Positions 48,521 to 60,766 of a DNA stretch of 64,000 nt are shown piece after piece. The position numbers were made by a program, and so were the translations under genes. The stretch is taken from positions 19,292,501-19,356,500 of the forward strand of contig CM056734.1 in assembly GCA_029844215.1 (NCBI GenBank), written 5' to 3'. The notes under the pieces were generated by a model. The model saw nothing but the letters and a program-made list of their open reading frames with translations. It was not told where the DNA came from and did not search any database. The stretch's first letter is position 1. Every line of letters begins with the position of its first letter. This DNA is from Przewalskia tangutica (lineage: Eukaryota; Streptophyta; Magnoliopsida; Solanales; Solanaceae).

Positions 48521-51050
48521 TGTTATACCCCGTGGTTCAGGCCGTGCGTATGGGGCCGTGCGAAAGGAGTTAGGACTCGAAATCAGAAAATTTCGGTCGA
48601 GGGCCTAGCCGCGCATGGCCGGGCGGCGCGCCAAGGCGAAATTCATGGCGTGGCGCGGAAATCAGACGCCCAAAGTTCCGAAGTCGCGAGGAGTTGAGCG
48701 CCGCGCCGAGGCGGGAAATCTGGCGGAAAAACTTAGGAAAATCTGATCTTTTCTTTTAAAAAGCCATGGGAGGGTGACAAGTGTCCCCCCATCTGATTTT
48801 GCATGCATTATATTGACCAAGTCTTAAAGACTTGGTCATCTTTCATCTCTCTCTTAGACAAAAGCTATTCCTTCTCTCTTAAATATTTCAAGCTCCTCCT
48901 TCTCTCTAAGATTCCAAGAGATATTCTAGCTTTAGGAAAAATCTGAAAAGTAAAGGCAAGAAGGAAGCTTGTGGCTAGCTTGTGAAGGTTGTTGTTGTGG
49001 TGTTCTTGGAAAGGAAGCTAGCAAGTTGTTGGAAAAATTTGGCTAAGGCTCTAAGGTAATGATTCTTCCTTTATAATTAGTTTTAGTGTTGCATGTTAAG
49101 AAGAAAGAACTTGTGATAGTAAATAATGCTCTTAGAGTCATTGCATGCAAGAAATGTGGTTTGGGTATGAAGGATTTGGCTAAAGAGGTTATGTGAGCAT
49201 GTTGTAGCCTAAAAATTACCTTAAACTTGTTAAGATTAATTGTGATAACTTATGGGGCAGAATTTTACACACCCAAGTTTAGGTGTGTAATCCCCTTTGT
49301 GTTGGTTTGGATGTTGGGAGCCTTAAATGTGGCGTTTGAGTGTTAAAAATCGGCCTTGAAAAGGTGGCAAAGTGAGTAGAAACAAAGGAAATGCTGCCCA
49401 ATTTTCCATAGGAATTAGTAACCTTGAACTTGGAAATATTCTACTTTGAAACTAGAAGTTAATAAACGTATTATGGTCATTATAGGTTGACGTATTACGT
49501 GCGATAGTTGGAATTAACAAGTGGATTGACCGAAGAGGTATGTAGAGCTTTCCTATCTCTTGAGTATGAGTAGTTGTATCTATGTAGTACGGTATACGTA
49601 CAAGATTTGATAATCTTCACTTGTTTTGAAGTATATGATACTTGTTTCGCTTTAAAGGTATAAGTCCCTTGGACATAGGGAAATGTGTTTGACTAACGTA
49701 AAATGTTAATATAACGGCTTTATGGGAAGTTGGTTATATTAGTTTAGGAAAAAGGTAAATAAAGAAGGGTTTACTTTACATAAAATAAGCAAGGGGAAAA
49801 TGAGTTGAATTTGTGGAAGGTAAATTGTTTTAAGGCATTAATGGCCTAAGGTTTTAAAGGAAATGAAGTCACTTGATTTAGAAGCTTGGGATATTTTCTA
49901 AATGGAGAATTGTGACTTGTTTTGAAAATGGTTGTGACATGATACTATGAGTATTAGTATCTTGGAAGTTTTATATCAAAAGGAGTCATTTCGAAAAAGG
50001 TTTACGGTATGTGATACTTGGGTTAAATTCCCGGATTTCTCTTAAAAAGACATGGAGTGCCTTAATAAGCTAAAATGAGAGGATTTATATTAATAATGTT
50101 CATAAGAAGTTAGAAGATTTCTTATCTTGTTTATGTTATGATAAGCCGGTAGCGCTTATGTTATGTATACTAGCCGGTTGTGCTGATTTATGTATTATCA
50201 TTGTTATTACTGCGTATTCCATGGATTTGCTACTCATGATGCGAGTGCGGCGCTTGTACTCATGCGGGCCCATTGGGTCCATGCGGGTGAAATAGTTCCA
50301 TGCGGGTGAAATAGTCCCATGCGGGTCCACAGGATTCATGCGGGTGAAATAGTCCCATGCGGGTGAAATAGTCCCATGCGAGGCGGATGGCCTTATGCGG
50401 ATCCACAGGATCCATGCGGGTAAACGATCCGGAGTAGGATTGCTTAATGATACTACGGGCGAGAGATCCTGTTTTGATCATGAGCCTCCTATTTTTATGC
50501 AGTATTATACTTATACTTGTTACTCTCATTGATTAGTAAGGCACATTGCAACATAATTTGATTTTTATCTATAACTTCCGTGTATTTTGGACTTATGATA
50601 TTACTACAGTATTTTCTAGTTTTACATACTTGGTACGTTGTGTCGACCCCTTCGCCGGGGCTGCGTTCAATCTGCGAGTAAGGAAAAGCAGTGGTAGATC
50701 CTCATTCCTAGGATCTTTTACTCAGGTGTCAGGAGCTCCATTTCTTCGGAGGCTCGACTTTTGGTATGGTTCTCCCTGGTGTTGTGGATGTTTTGTACAT
50801 TCAGGGGCATGACGGGGCCCTGTCCCGTCATAGTGTTACTCCTTCTTAGAGGCTTGTAGTCTTGTCATAACTTGGTTTGTATAAGGATGTAACTGTTCGG
50901 TTTATGTACTTTTGGGGTAGCCATTTTGGGCTAGACTATTTTATATCATTATGGTTGTTTATTGTGAGTTTATATTCCGCTGGTTTTCTCTGATGTTGTG
51001 TCACGAGGTGCGGGTTAAGGCACCGGTCACGGATCCGGTCGGTCGTGACA
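48521..51050 (+). repeat. 5' LTR of gypsy C
   Basis: It starts TGTTATACCCCG and ends GGTCGTGACA. It contains a TATA-like 'cattatattgacc' at 48807-48819, then the palindrome at 48814-48838. An array of ~19-bp units with 'catgcgggtgaaatagtcc' lies at about 50255-50420. Confidence 0.92.
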
Positions 51051-51054
51051 AAAG

Positions 51055-51066
51055 TGGTATCGAGCG
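51055..51066 (+). other. Primer binding site of gypsy C
   Basis: TGGTATCGAGCG follows the LTR after a four-base AAAG spacer. It resembles the initiator-Met site TGGTATCAGAGC with one base missing. Element B has the same variant, and A reads TGGTATCCGAGC. Confidence 0.75.
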
Positions 51067-51248
51067 ATTAATCCTCGGAAAGGGTCTGATCCGTATCTAG
51101 TAAGTCTTGATTATCGGTGTGTTGTGCACCACACCTATAATCGTGAGGCTGCGAGATATTTAGGATTGGTTTCCATTCTTTCACTCTAAGATCGTGCAAT
51201 AGAGGCGTGTTATAGGTTGAATTTCCTCGCGTATTTTCTGTATCGATT

Positions 51249-54200
51249 ATGCCTCACGCAAGGCAACCGCGGCCCGGAAGGGCAAGCGATGAGAACTACT
51301 AGTAGGACCAGGGTTACGAGCACGTGCCCGATCCTTACCGGATGAGGTGTTTGGACGGCGAAGTTCTAACGCCGCCAACCCCAAGTCCGAGGCGGCGGCG
51401 GCTCACGAGACCGCGGTACACGAGCCTCGATCCAGCGGCCGGCGAAGGATATAGGCTCTGAGAGATGGCGATTCTGGCGAGATCGTGGCGAACGTGAGAT
51501 AAGTGAAAGCAGCGATTCATTTGTACCGTAGTTCAACCTGAGCTGCTAACGAGGCGAGGACTTTTGAGTTGCGGCCCACTGAGTTTTATGGGTGAGGCAC
51601 GAGGATGATCCTCGGGGAGTTTATCAAGCGATTCTGGCGTATCTTGAGGGTGATCGAGGCTTCGGAGACCGAGTCGGTGGTACTAGGTTCGCATCGGTTG
51701 TGGGACACTGCAGTTGACTAGTATGATTCATGGGAACTGTTTCGGGGGGAGCATGCGCTTCCAGCTGTTTGGGACGAGTTCTCAGAGGCGTTACTTGGCC
51801 ATTTCTTGCCTCCGCAGATGAGTAGGGCTCGGGCCGATAGATTTTTGACGAGGCGAGTGGGCGGGCGGTCGAGTACAACGTGGAGTTTGACTCCTTGGCT
51901 CGGTATGTGCCGCTTTGGTAGCGAACATGGAGGGCGAGTGCACCGCTATGTCACGAGACTCGATGATCACTTGGCGAGAGTTGCAGGAGTAGCTCTTGGC
52001 CGGGCATGGACATTGCCGCGTGCGAGCATATGCACTTGCAGGTGAGAACGCAGGGCCGACGGATCGGCAGTATCGCGAGAAGAGGCGAGACAGCGAGTCC
52101 TCTGGTAGTTTTAGGGTAGACAACCCCAAGAACCGGTGCACTGGCCGGTCGAGTGCTCCTCCACCATCTTGGGGCGTCTGAGTATTCGAGGCGGGGCGGG
52201 GTTCGAGCTTGGGTTCCCGGAGGACGAGTTCCGTCGAATAAGGCCACTTATACCTCGGTGTGGTCGATGTGGCGATTGCCATTATGGGGTTGCGTGTTAC
52301 TCGAGCTTGTTATTCTTGCGGCGGCGGGGGCCATTTGAGAGAGATTGTCAGGCAGTGGCGGGAATATGATGGCTCGGTAAGCGGTCGATGGCTGGATCTT
52401 CGTCTTGGTGGCAATGCGCCGGAGGCGAGTGTTCACGGGCGGCAGTGCGGCGAAGTCGTGGCGAGGGTTCGATTCAGCGGTCCTCGAGAACGCGCATCTA
52501 TGCTATGTCGATTTCGGGACCGGGGCGTCACGATGTCGTCACGTATACATTATTGGTTTCTTGTTGTGATGTATATGCTTTGATAGATCCGAGTTCTACC
52601 TTGTCCTATATATCTCCTCATATTCTTTGGTAGAATAGGGATAGAGCAGAGTCCATAGAATCTTTTGAGGTGGCTACGCCGGTAGGTGCTTCGGTGGTAG
52701 CTGAGCGGGTATATAAGGCTTGCCCAGTGACTATAGATGGTCGTCCGACTCTAGCTTACTTTATAGAGTTGGATATGAAAGACTTTGATGTGATTATGGG
52801 TATGGATTGGCTAGCGTCTTGCTATGCCAATGTGGGTATGAGAGAGAGACTAGTGCAGTTCGGTTTCTGGTGGCGGTGATCGAGTGGAAAGGAATCTTTG
52901 CGTCAGAGGGTAGGTTTATTTCTTACCTCAGGCTAGGAAGATGGTGCGGAAAGGGTATATTTACCATTTGGTTGGTGTTTGATCTTTGAGAATCTAGGAC
53001 CTTGATCGATTCGGTTGTTAGCGAGTTTCAGACGTATTCAGACGAGCTTAGGGTATCCTCACGAGAGAGATTGAGTTTTGCATTGATTTGGCACCTGACA
53101 CTCGACCGATATATATTTCGCCATACAGAATGGCACCTGCCGAGTTAAAAGAGTTGAAGGACCAGCTGAAAGATTTCTTTGGAAAAGGCTTTATCGAGCC
53201 TAGTGTTTCTCCACAGGAGCGCCGGTGTTGTTTGTAAAGAAGAAGGATGGAGCAGCTGCGTATGTGTGTTGATTCTGACGGTGAATAAGGTAACTATCAA
53301 AGCAGATATCCCTCCCGAGATTGATGATTTGTTTGACCGATTGCGAAGTGCGAGATGTTTTCCAAGATAGACTGCGTTAGTTATCATCGAATCTGAGTTA
53401 GAAGCGAGATATCCGAAGCGCATTGAGACCGGTATGGGCACTATGAGTTCAGGGTGATGTCTTTCGGGTTGACCAACGCCCCGGCGGTATTCATGGATTT
53501 GATGAGCGGGTGTTGAGCCATTCTTGGATATGTTCGTTATAGTATTCATTGGCGATATCTGGTTTATTCGCGCCTGAGCGAGAACATGCGGATCGTTTGA
53601 GGATGGTATTGGGAGTCCTCGAGGCCGGCGGTTGTATGCCAAGTTCTCGAAATGCGAGTTTTGGTTGGCCGGTGACTTTCTTAGGGCATGTTATCGGGGC
53701 GATGGTATTGGGTTGTCTGACAAAGGTGAAGCGATCAGACTTGGCCTAGACCAGCTACTGCAAGCGGAGTGCGCGGCTTTGGGCACTTGCGAGTTATTAT
53801 CGGAGGTTTGTGGAGAAGTTCGCCTCCGTATCGGCGCCTTTGACTAGGTGACTCGGAAAGCGGCTATATTTGATGGGCGAATGCTTGTGAGGAGAGTTTC
53901 CGATTACTAAAGGAGAAATTGGCGACCTTGATCCGCCTCTTCCAGAGGGCTTAGATGGATATGTGGTTTATTGCGATGCGTCAGGTGTCGGGCTTGGGTG
54001 TGTGCTGATGCAGCACGGCAGAGTTATAGCTTATGCGTCTCGACAGCTTAGGAAGCATGAGAAGAACTATCCCACACGTGATTTGGAGTTAGCGTGATGA
54101 TTCATGCCTTAAAGATCTGGAGACATTATTTGTATGGGGTTCGTGGATATTTACGGACTGAGAGCCTCAGGTATATCTTGACGGAGGAGAGTGAACTTGC

Positions 54201-55772
54201 GGCGAGACGGTGGTTGGAGGCTGCAAGGATTATGATGTTGATATTCTATACCACTCGGGGAAGGCGATGTAGTTGCGGATGCCGCTAGTCGCGGTCGATG
54301 GGTAGTCTATCAGATGTCTGGTAGGGAAAAAGGATATGGTCCGAGAGATTCCTCAGCTAGCGAGCCTTGGGGTTCGTTTGTTTGATTCTGATAGTGATGG
54401 AGTTTGGGTTCGAGAGGTTGTCGAGTCTTCCATCGTCGAGGAGGTGAAGAGGCGACAGTATGAGGATCCGATTATGGTGTGATATCGAGATGCCGCTCTT
54501 CAGAGAGAGAAGAGTCTATTTGAGGTAGCGCCTGATGGGGTGCTAAGGTTTGAGGGCCGATTGTGTGTTCCTGATGTGGCGAGGACTCGTCGGCGATTTT
54601 GGGAAAGGCACACGGTGCTCGTTATTCTATTCACGAGTCGACTAAGATGTACCATGACCTCGGATCGTGTATTGGTGGGATGGCACGAAGAGGGGCGTGG
54701 CGAGTTTTGTTGCATGATGTCTAATTGTCGCGAGTTAAGATTGAGCACGAAGCGGTGGGCTATTGCGAGCTATTGATATTCCGACTTGGAAGTGGGAGGT
54801 GATAAATATGGATTTTATTACGGGGCTACCTACCACTCGGAGGAAGCGTGATTCCATTTGGGTGATTGTCGGCGGTGGCGATATCGGCCCATTTTCTTCG
54901 ATCGAGCAGCGTTCTCGGTGAGGACTATGCGGATTATATATTAGAGAGATTGTGAGGCGCGGAGTCGGTGTCGATTATATCGGATAGAGAGCCGGTTCGG
55001 CTAACTTAGAGTCTTTTCGAAGGGATTAGGAACACAGGTGAGTCTCGATCTTGCATTTCACCCTCGGTGTGGACGGTGGCGCTATCGAACACGAGGATAT
55101 CTTTGCGGGCTTGTGTTATTGATTTCGGGGTAGGCTGGGAGGATCATTTACCTCTTGTGGAGTTTGCTTATAACAACGGCTACCATTCTAGTATTCGGAT
55201 GGCGCGCATGAGGCCTTATACGGGAGGAAGTGCAGTCACCGATAGCTGGTTCGAGGTAGGAGAAGTTCGGTTAGTCGGGCGGACTTGGTTCAGTGACGAT
55301 GGCTAAGGTGAAGCTTATCGGGGCGGTTATTGGCGGCTCAGTCGGCGAAGTCGTATCACGGTCGGCGTCGACACTTGGTTTGAGGTACATGATTGGATTT
55401 TCTGAAGGTGTCACCCGTGAAGGCGTGATGAGATTTGGGAAAAAGGAAAACTTAGCCCAGTACATTGGGCCTTACAGTGTCGGAGGTATGCAAGGTTGCC
55501 TATGAGTTGGATCTGCCGTCCGATCTAGAGGCAGTACATCCAGTGTTTCATGTGTCAATGTTGCGAAAATGTATTGGAGACCCATCTAGAGTACATCCGA
55601 TTCATGAGGTTCGGTAATGAGGAGTTATCGTATGAGAGAGTCCATAGCGATACTCGATCGTCAGGTTAGGCGATTACGGACAAAGGATGTGGCTTCCGTC
55701 AAGGTCTTATGGCGGAACGAGAACAGAGAGGATATGATGTGGGAAGCAGAGGATGACATGATGAAGAAATAA
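51249..55772 (+). pseudogene. Gypsy C gag-pol polyprotein with chromodomain, many apparent frameshifts
   Basis: It starts near ATG 51249 and can be followed piecewise to a stop at 55770-55772. Gag core lies near 51550-51930 and a zinc knuckle CYSCGGGGHLREI near 52305-52345. Protease: FEVATPVGASVVAERVYKAC and FDVIMGMDWLASCYANV at 52670-52840. Reverse transcriptase at about 53090-53730 is badly broken (SFGLTNAPAVFMDLM near 53463). RNase H 53930-54300 with ALKIWRHYLYGV. Integrase 54340-55300 with DFITEtype words near 54810 and WEDHLPLVEFAYNNGYHSS near 55138. Chromodomain near 55660-55769, where the stop replaces a conserved Tyr. The number of frame breaks is hard to reconcile with the near-identical LTRs; see findings. 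Confidence 0.85.
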
Positions 55773-55955
55773 CCTCACTTATTCCCTATACCTCCAGGTA
55801 ACCCACGTTCCTAAATTGTTGGTCTTTAAATTTAGTAATTATGCTTGAGTTTTGTTGTGGTCGTGTGGAGCGTCTTTATTTGAAATAGTTAAGAGAGTCT
55901 ATGTCGATAATGTGATTTGAGTAAGCCTAGAAGGAACATTCGGGACGAATGTTTC

Positions 55956-55970
55956 TAAGGGGGGGGAGAA
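55956..55970 (+). other. Polypurine tract of gypsy C
   Basis: TAAGGGGGGGGAGAA directly precedes the TGTTATACCCCG start of the 3' LTR. Confidence 0.8.
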
Positions 55971-58460
55971 TGTTATACCCCGTGGTTCATGCCGTGCGTA
56001 TGGGGCCGTGCGAAATGAGTTAGGACTCGAAATCAGAAAATTTCGGTCAGGGGCCTCAGTGCCATGGCGGGCGCATGGCCAAGGCGAAATTCATGTCATG
56101 GCCGTGATCGCCATGGCGCTAAAGGTTCCGGAGTCGCGGAGAGTTGCGGCATGGCCAAGAAATCTGGCGGAAAAACTTAGGAAAATCGATCTTTTCTTTT
56201 AAAAAGCCATGGGAGGGTGACAAGTGTCCCCACATCTGATTTTGCATGCATTATATTGACCAAGTCTTAAAGACTTGGTCATCTTTCATCTCTCTTAGAC
56301 AAAAGCTCTTCCTTCTCTCTTAAATATTTCAAGCTCCTTCTCTCTAAGATTCCAAGAGATATTCTAGCCTTAGGAAAAATCTGAAAAGTAAAGGCAAGAA
56401 GGAAGCTTGTGGCTAGCTTGTGAAGGTTGTTGTGGTGGTGTTCTTGGAAAGGAAGCTAGCAAGTTGTTGGAAAAATTTGGCTAAGGCTCTAAGGTAATGA
56501 TTCTTCCTTTATAATTAGTTTTAGTGTTGCATGTTAAGAAGAAAGAACTTGTGATAGTAAATAATGCTCTTAGAGTCATTGCATGCAAGAAATGTGGTTT
56601 GGGTATGAAGGATTTGGCTAAAGAGGTTATGTGAGCATGTTGTAGCCTAAAAATTACCTTAAACTTGTTAAGATTAATTGTGATAACTTATGGGGCAGAA
56701 TTTTACACACCCAAGTTTAGGTGTGTAATCCCCTTTGTGTTGGTTTGGATGTTGGGCCTTAAATGTGGCGTTTGAGTGTTAAAAATCGGCCTTGAAAAGG
56801 TGGCAAAGTGAGTAGAAACAAAGTAAATGCTGCCCAATTTTCCATAGGAATTAGTAACCTTGAACTTGGAAATATTCTACTTTGAAACTAGAAGTTAATA
56901 AACGTATTATGGTCATTATAGGTTGACGTATTACGTGCGATAGTTGGAATTAACAAGTGGATTGACCGAAGAGGTATGTAGAGCTTTCCTATCTCTTGAG
57001 CATGAGTAGTTGTATCTATGTAGTACGGTATCGTCTGAGATTTGATAATCTTCACTTGTTTTGAAGTATATGATACTTGTTTCGCTTTAAAGGTATAAGT
57101 CCCTTGGACATAGGGAAATGTGTTTGACTAACGTAAAATGTTAATATAACGGCTTTATGGGAAGTTGGTTATATTAGTTTAGGAAAAAGGTAAATAAAGA
57201 AGGGTTTACTTTACATAAAATAAGCAAGGGGAAAATGAGTTGAATTTGTGGAAGGTAAATTGTTTTAAGGCATTAATGGCCTAAGGTTTTAAAGGAAATG
57301 AAGTCACTTGATTTAGAAGCTTGGGATATTTTCTAAATGGAAAATTGTGACTTGTTTTGAAAATGGTTGTGACATGATACTATGGGTATTAGTATCTTGG
57401 AAGTTTTATATCAAAAGGAGTCATTTCGAAAAAGGTTTACGGTATGTGATACTTGGGTTAAATTCCCGGATTTCTCTTAAAAAGACATGGAGTGCCTTAA
57501 TAAGCTAAAATGAGAGGATTTATATTAATAATGTTCATAAGAAGTTAGAAGATTTCTTATCTTGTTTATGTTATGATAAGCCGGTAGCGCTTATGTTATG
57601 TATACTAGCCGGTTGTGCTGATTTATGTATTATCATTGTTATTACTGCGTATTCCATGGATTTGCTACTCATGATGCGAGTGCGGCGCTTGTACTCATGC
57701 GGGCCCATTGGGTCGTGCGGGTGAAATAGTCCCGTGCGGGTAAAAGCAGTCCCGTGCGGGTCCACGGGATCCGTGCGGGTGAAATAGTCTCACGCGGTGA
57801 AATAGTCCCGTGCGGCGGATGGCCTTATGCGGATCCACGATCCCGCGAGTAGGATTGCTTAATGATACTACAGGCGAGAGATCTGTTTGATCATGAGCCT
57901 CTATTTTTATGCGATATTATACTTATACTTGTTACTCTCGTTGATTAGTAAGGCATTCTGCAACATAATTTGATTTTTATCTATAACTTAAGTGTATTTT
58001 GGACTTATGATATTACTACAGTATTTTCCAGTTTTACATACTTGTGCGTTGTGTCGACCCGCTTCGGAAATTGCGCTCATCTGCGAGTAAGAAGCGGTGG
58101 TAGATCCTCATTCCTAGGATCTTTTACTCAGTGTCGTGAGCTCATTTCTTCGGAGGCTCGACTTTTGGTATGGTTCTCTCTGGTGTTGTGGATGTTTTGT
58201 ACATTCAGGGGCATGACGGGGCCCTGTCCCGTCATAGTGTTACTCCTTCTTAGAGGCCTGTAGTCTTGTCATAACTTGGTTTGTTTAAGGATGTAACTGT
58301 TCAGTTTATGTACTTTTGGGGTAGCCATTTTGGGCTAGACTATTTTATATCATTATGGTTGTTTATTGTGAGTTTATATTCCGCTGGTTTTCTCTGATGT
58401 TGTGTCACAAGGGTGCCCGGGTTAAGGCACCAGTCACGGATCCGGGGTCGGGTCGTGACA
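55971..58460 (+). repeat. 3' LTR of gypsy C
   Basis: It is colinear with 48521-51050, with the palindrome at 56257-56281 and the ~19-bp array at about 57695-57835. It ends GGTCGTGACA just before the GATTA duplication. Confidence 0.92.
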
Positions 58461-58465
58461 GATTA

Positions 58466-59830
58466 GACTATCAGGAGACATTCTCCCCAGTGGTTAAGAT
58501 GACTACTGTTAGATCAGTCATCTCTGTTGCAGTAGCCAAGCAATGGACAATTCACCAGATGAATATCTACAATGCATTCCTACAGGGAGACCTCTATGAG
58601 GAGGTCTATATGTCAGTACCAGAAGGATTCAATGTTGAAAAGAAAGAGAAGCAGATGTGCAGATTATTGAAGTCTTTGTATGGCCTGAAGCAGGCATCAA
58701 GACAATGAAACATCAAGCTCACTACAGCATTGGTCGCTTCTGGATTCAAACAGAGTTGCAGGGACTATTCTTTATTCACCAAACAAGTGGGAACTAGTTT
58801 GGTGGTGATTCTGGTTTATGTGGATGATTTATTAATCATAGGAGATGATCCAGCCATCATCCAATCTACCAAGAAGATGCTGCAGTCTACCTTTAAGATC
58901 AAAGACTTGGGGGAACTCAGATATTTTCTAGGGATTGAGTTTGCAATAAAAAAGGATGGGATCCTTATGCATAAGAGGAAATATGCCCTGGAATTGATTT
59001 CAAATATGGGACTGTCAGGGGCTAAACCTGCCCCCTCACCCATGGATGCAAATGTGAAGTATACCACTTTAGAGTTTGATCACCATGTTGCAGACATTGT
59101 ACCAGATAGCTCTACCTCCAAGATACAGACAAACTTGCCAGTGTCTGATCCCAGTATTTACAGAAGACTAGTTGGAAGGTTGCTATACCTAACAAATACG
59201 TGGCCAGACATATCTTTCTCTGTCCAGTGCTTAAGCCAATTCATGCAGGCTCCCAAAATATCCCACATGGAGGTTGCACTCAGGCTTGTTAGATACATAA
59301 AAAGGGAACCAGGGAAATGGATCCTTATGGATAGCTCTGACACATCTCAATTGAGAGTCTTCTGTGATGCCGACTGGGCATCTTGTGTTAACAACAGAAG
59401 ATTCATCACTGGATATTTGGTGATGTTTGGCATGTCTCCAGCTTCATGAAAATCGAAGAAACAAGACACTATTTCACGGAGTTCTGCAGAGTCTGAATAT
59501 CGAGCTATGGCATCTTCAGTCGTAGAGGTGATGTGGTTGACTGGACTCTATCAAGAACTAGGAATCAGGCTTCTTACACCTGTTCCAGTACACACAGACA
59601 GTAAAGTGCCATTCAGATCGCTGCGAATCCTGTCTTCCATGAACGGACAAAGCACATTGACATCGATTGTCATTTTATAAGGGAGCAAATTCAGAAGGGT
59701 CTTATACGCACTGCATTCTTATCGTCTGCAGAACAGCCAGCAGACTTGTTGACAAAAGCTCTTGGCAGAATACAACATAACACCTTAGTATCCAAGCTAG
59801 GGATGAAAAACATTTTCATTTCCCCTAGCT
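58466..59830 (+). pseudogene. Copia reverse transcriptase and RNase H, C-terminal part
   Basis: Reverse transcriptase continues after the GATTA duplication: FLQGDLYEEVYM, LLKSLYGLKQASRQ, then a stop (TGA at 58706-58708) where the family has Trp. The active site YVDDLLIIGDD is at about 58817-58850, followed by IKDLGELRYFLGIEF. Copia RNase H: FCDADWASCVNNRRFITGY near 59360-59415, a stop at 59447-59449, and SSAESEYRAMASSVVEVMWL near 59483-59540. A one-base frameshift near 59605 follows. The tail runs to the polypurine tract at 59832-59840. Confidence 0.9.
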
Positions 59831-59840
59831 TGAGGAAGGG

Positions 59841-59977
59841 TGTAGAAGATATTAGTTGTGATGTTAATTGAAGATTTATTGCAGTTTATTACAGTTAGTT
59901 TGAATAGTTATAACTAACTACTTTGTAATTAGACATGTGCTAGTATACTTAGAATATTCTAGAGTATAGATATATGT
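59841..59977 (+). repeat. 3' LTR of the nested copia, truncated
   Basis: The first 137 bp match the 5' LTR closely (TGTAGAAGATATTAG), then the match stops at 'tatatgt'. The remaining ~230 bp are missing, so the right part was lost after insertion. It is preceded by the purine tract GAGGAAGGG. Confidence 0.88.
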
Positions 59978-60757
59978 GAGTGGATGTGTCTGTCTCGCAC
60001 TAACCTTAAGCAGCTATCGCGATAATGTTAGGCAAATAGCCACTTGACTAATCCTTCTATTCCATTAGGAATAGTTAATTTCTTAATACATCACATTCAT
60101 ATATTTTGTGATTAATTTACGTGAGGATATTAATATTCTTAAAAATTAATTGCTGATTAATTCCTTATATTTTTAGAACTCGAATCTAAATTGCTGATTA
60201 AAAATTTGAGAGATCTTATCCATCTTAGTTAATTATATGAACTAATTTAAGCACCGCTCGTACCTTAGAAATTTAGGTTAGGTACACATGCACTCATCTC
60301 ACTTATTTGGACACGTAATGCTACTCACTGGTGCTCTCGTGGGTGTATTATAGTGGTCCATTGTCTGGTCAAATTCAAGTTAAGGATTCATCCACATAAT
60401 TAAAATCTATTGAGATTTGAGTTCTGAGTGTATACTAATTATTTATTCGAATTTTGAAGGCACTTGGAAAGTTATATCCTAATACATTGGAATCCCTTCA
60501 ATGAGTAAAGATTATAAGCTCAGTTAGATTGTTTATATGGTACGTACTTATTGAAAACAATGTAATAAAATTATTTTTTCTTTATTTTATAAGAAAAAAG
60601 GTCACATAATTATTGAAAATGATGCAATAAACTCATATTTATATAACAAAAAGTATTATTATATCACACCAAATATTTACAGAAACTATAAGTTAATTAG
60701 TTTACAGTAACACCAAAGGTGAGGTAGTGGCAGATCTATTAAAATAGTAGGCTCCTC
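59978..60757. other. Upstream flank of the PSY-like gene
   Basis: AT-rich sequence with no gene, terminal repeat or RNA recognised. It separates the truncated copia LTR from the promoter below. Confidence 0.45.
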
Positions 60758-60758
60758 C

Positions 60759-60766
60759 TATAAAAA
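60759..60766 (+). promoter_or_regulatory. TATA box of the PSY-like gene
   Basis: TATAAAAA lies 52 bases before the start codon, which allows a transcript start near 60790 and a short 5' UTR. Confidence 0.65.

Larger units (their letters stand above)
48521..58460 (+). mobile_element. Gypsy element C (Tekay/Del-like), young, in the copia reverse transcriptase
   Basis: It is flanked by GATTA at 48516-48520 and 58461-58465, and the copia frame resumes in phase after excision on paper. The LTRs are 48521-51050 and 55971-58460. The primer site TGGTATCGAGCG starts at 51055 and the purine tract precedes 55971. AT-rich parts of the two LTRs (about 48880-50220 and 56310-57680) are almost identical, implying a very recent insertion. 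It belongs to the same broad family as B, in opposite orientation. Confidence 0.93.
24869..59977 (+). mobile_element. Ty1/copia element expanded to 35 kb by nested gypsy insertions
   Basis: The 5' LTR (24869-25235), initiator-Met primer site and gag are on the left. Protease, integrase and the start of reverse transcriptase are at 45882-48520. The rest of reverse transcriptase, RNase H, polypurine tract and a truncated 3' LTR are at 58466-59977. Removing the two inserts with one copy of each duplication leaves roughly 5.3 kb, a normal copia size, and the frame resumes in phase at both junctions. The 3' LTR breaks off after 137 bp, so the outer target duplication is lost. Confidence 0.93.

Noticed and set aside
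51791..52282. 163-codon minus-strand frame in gypsy C
   Set aside because: It is a GC-rich shadow of the gag region on the plus strand.
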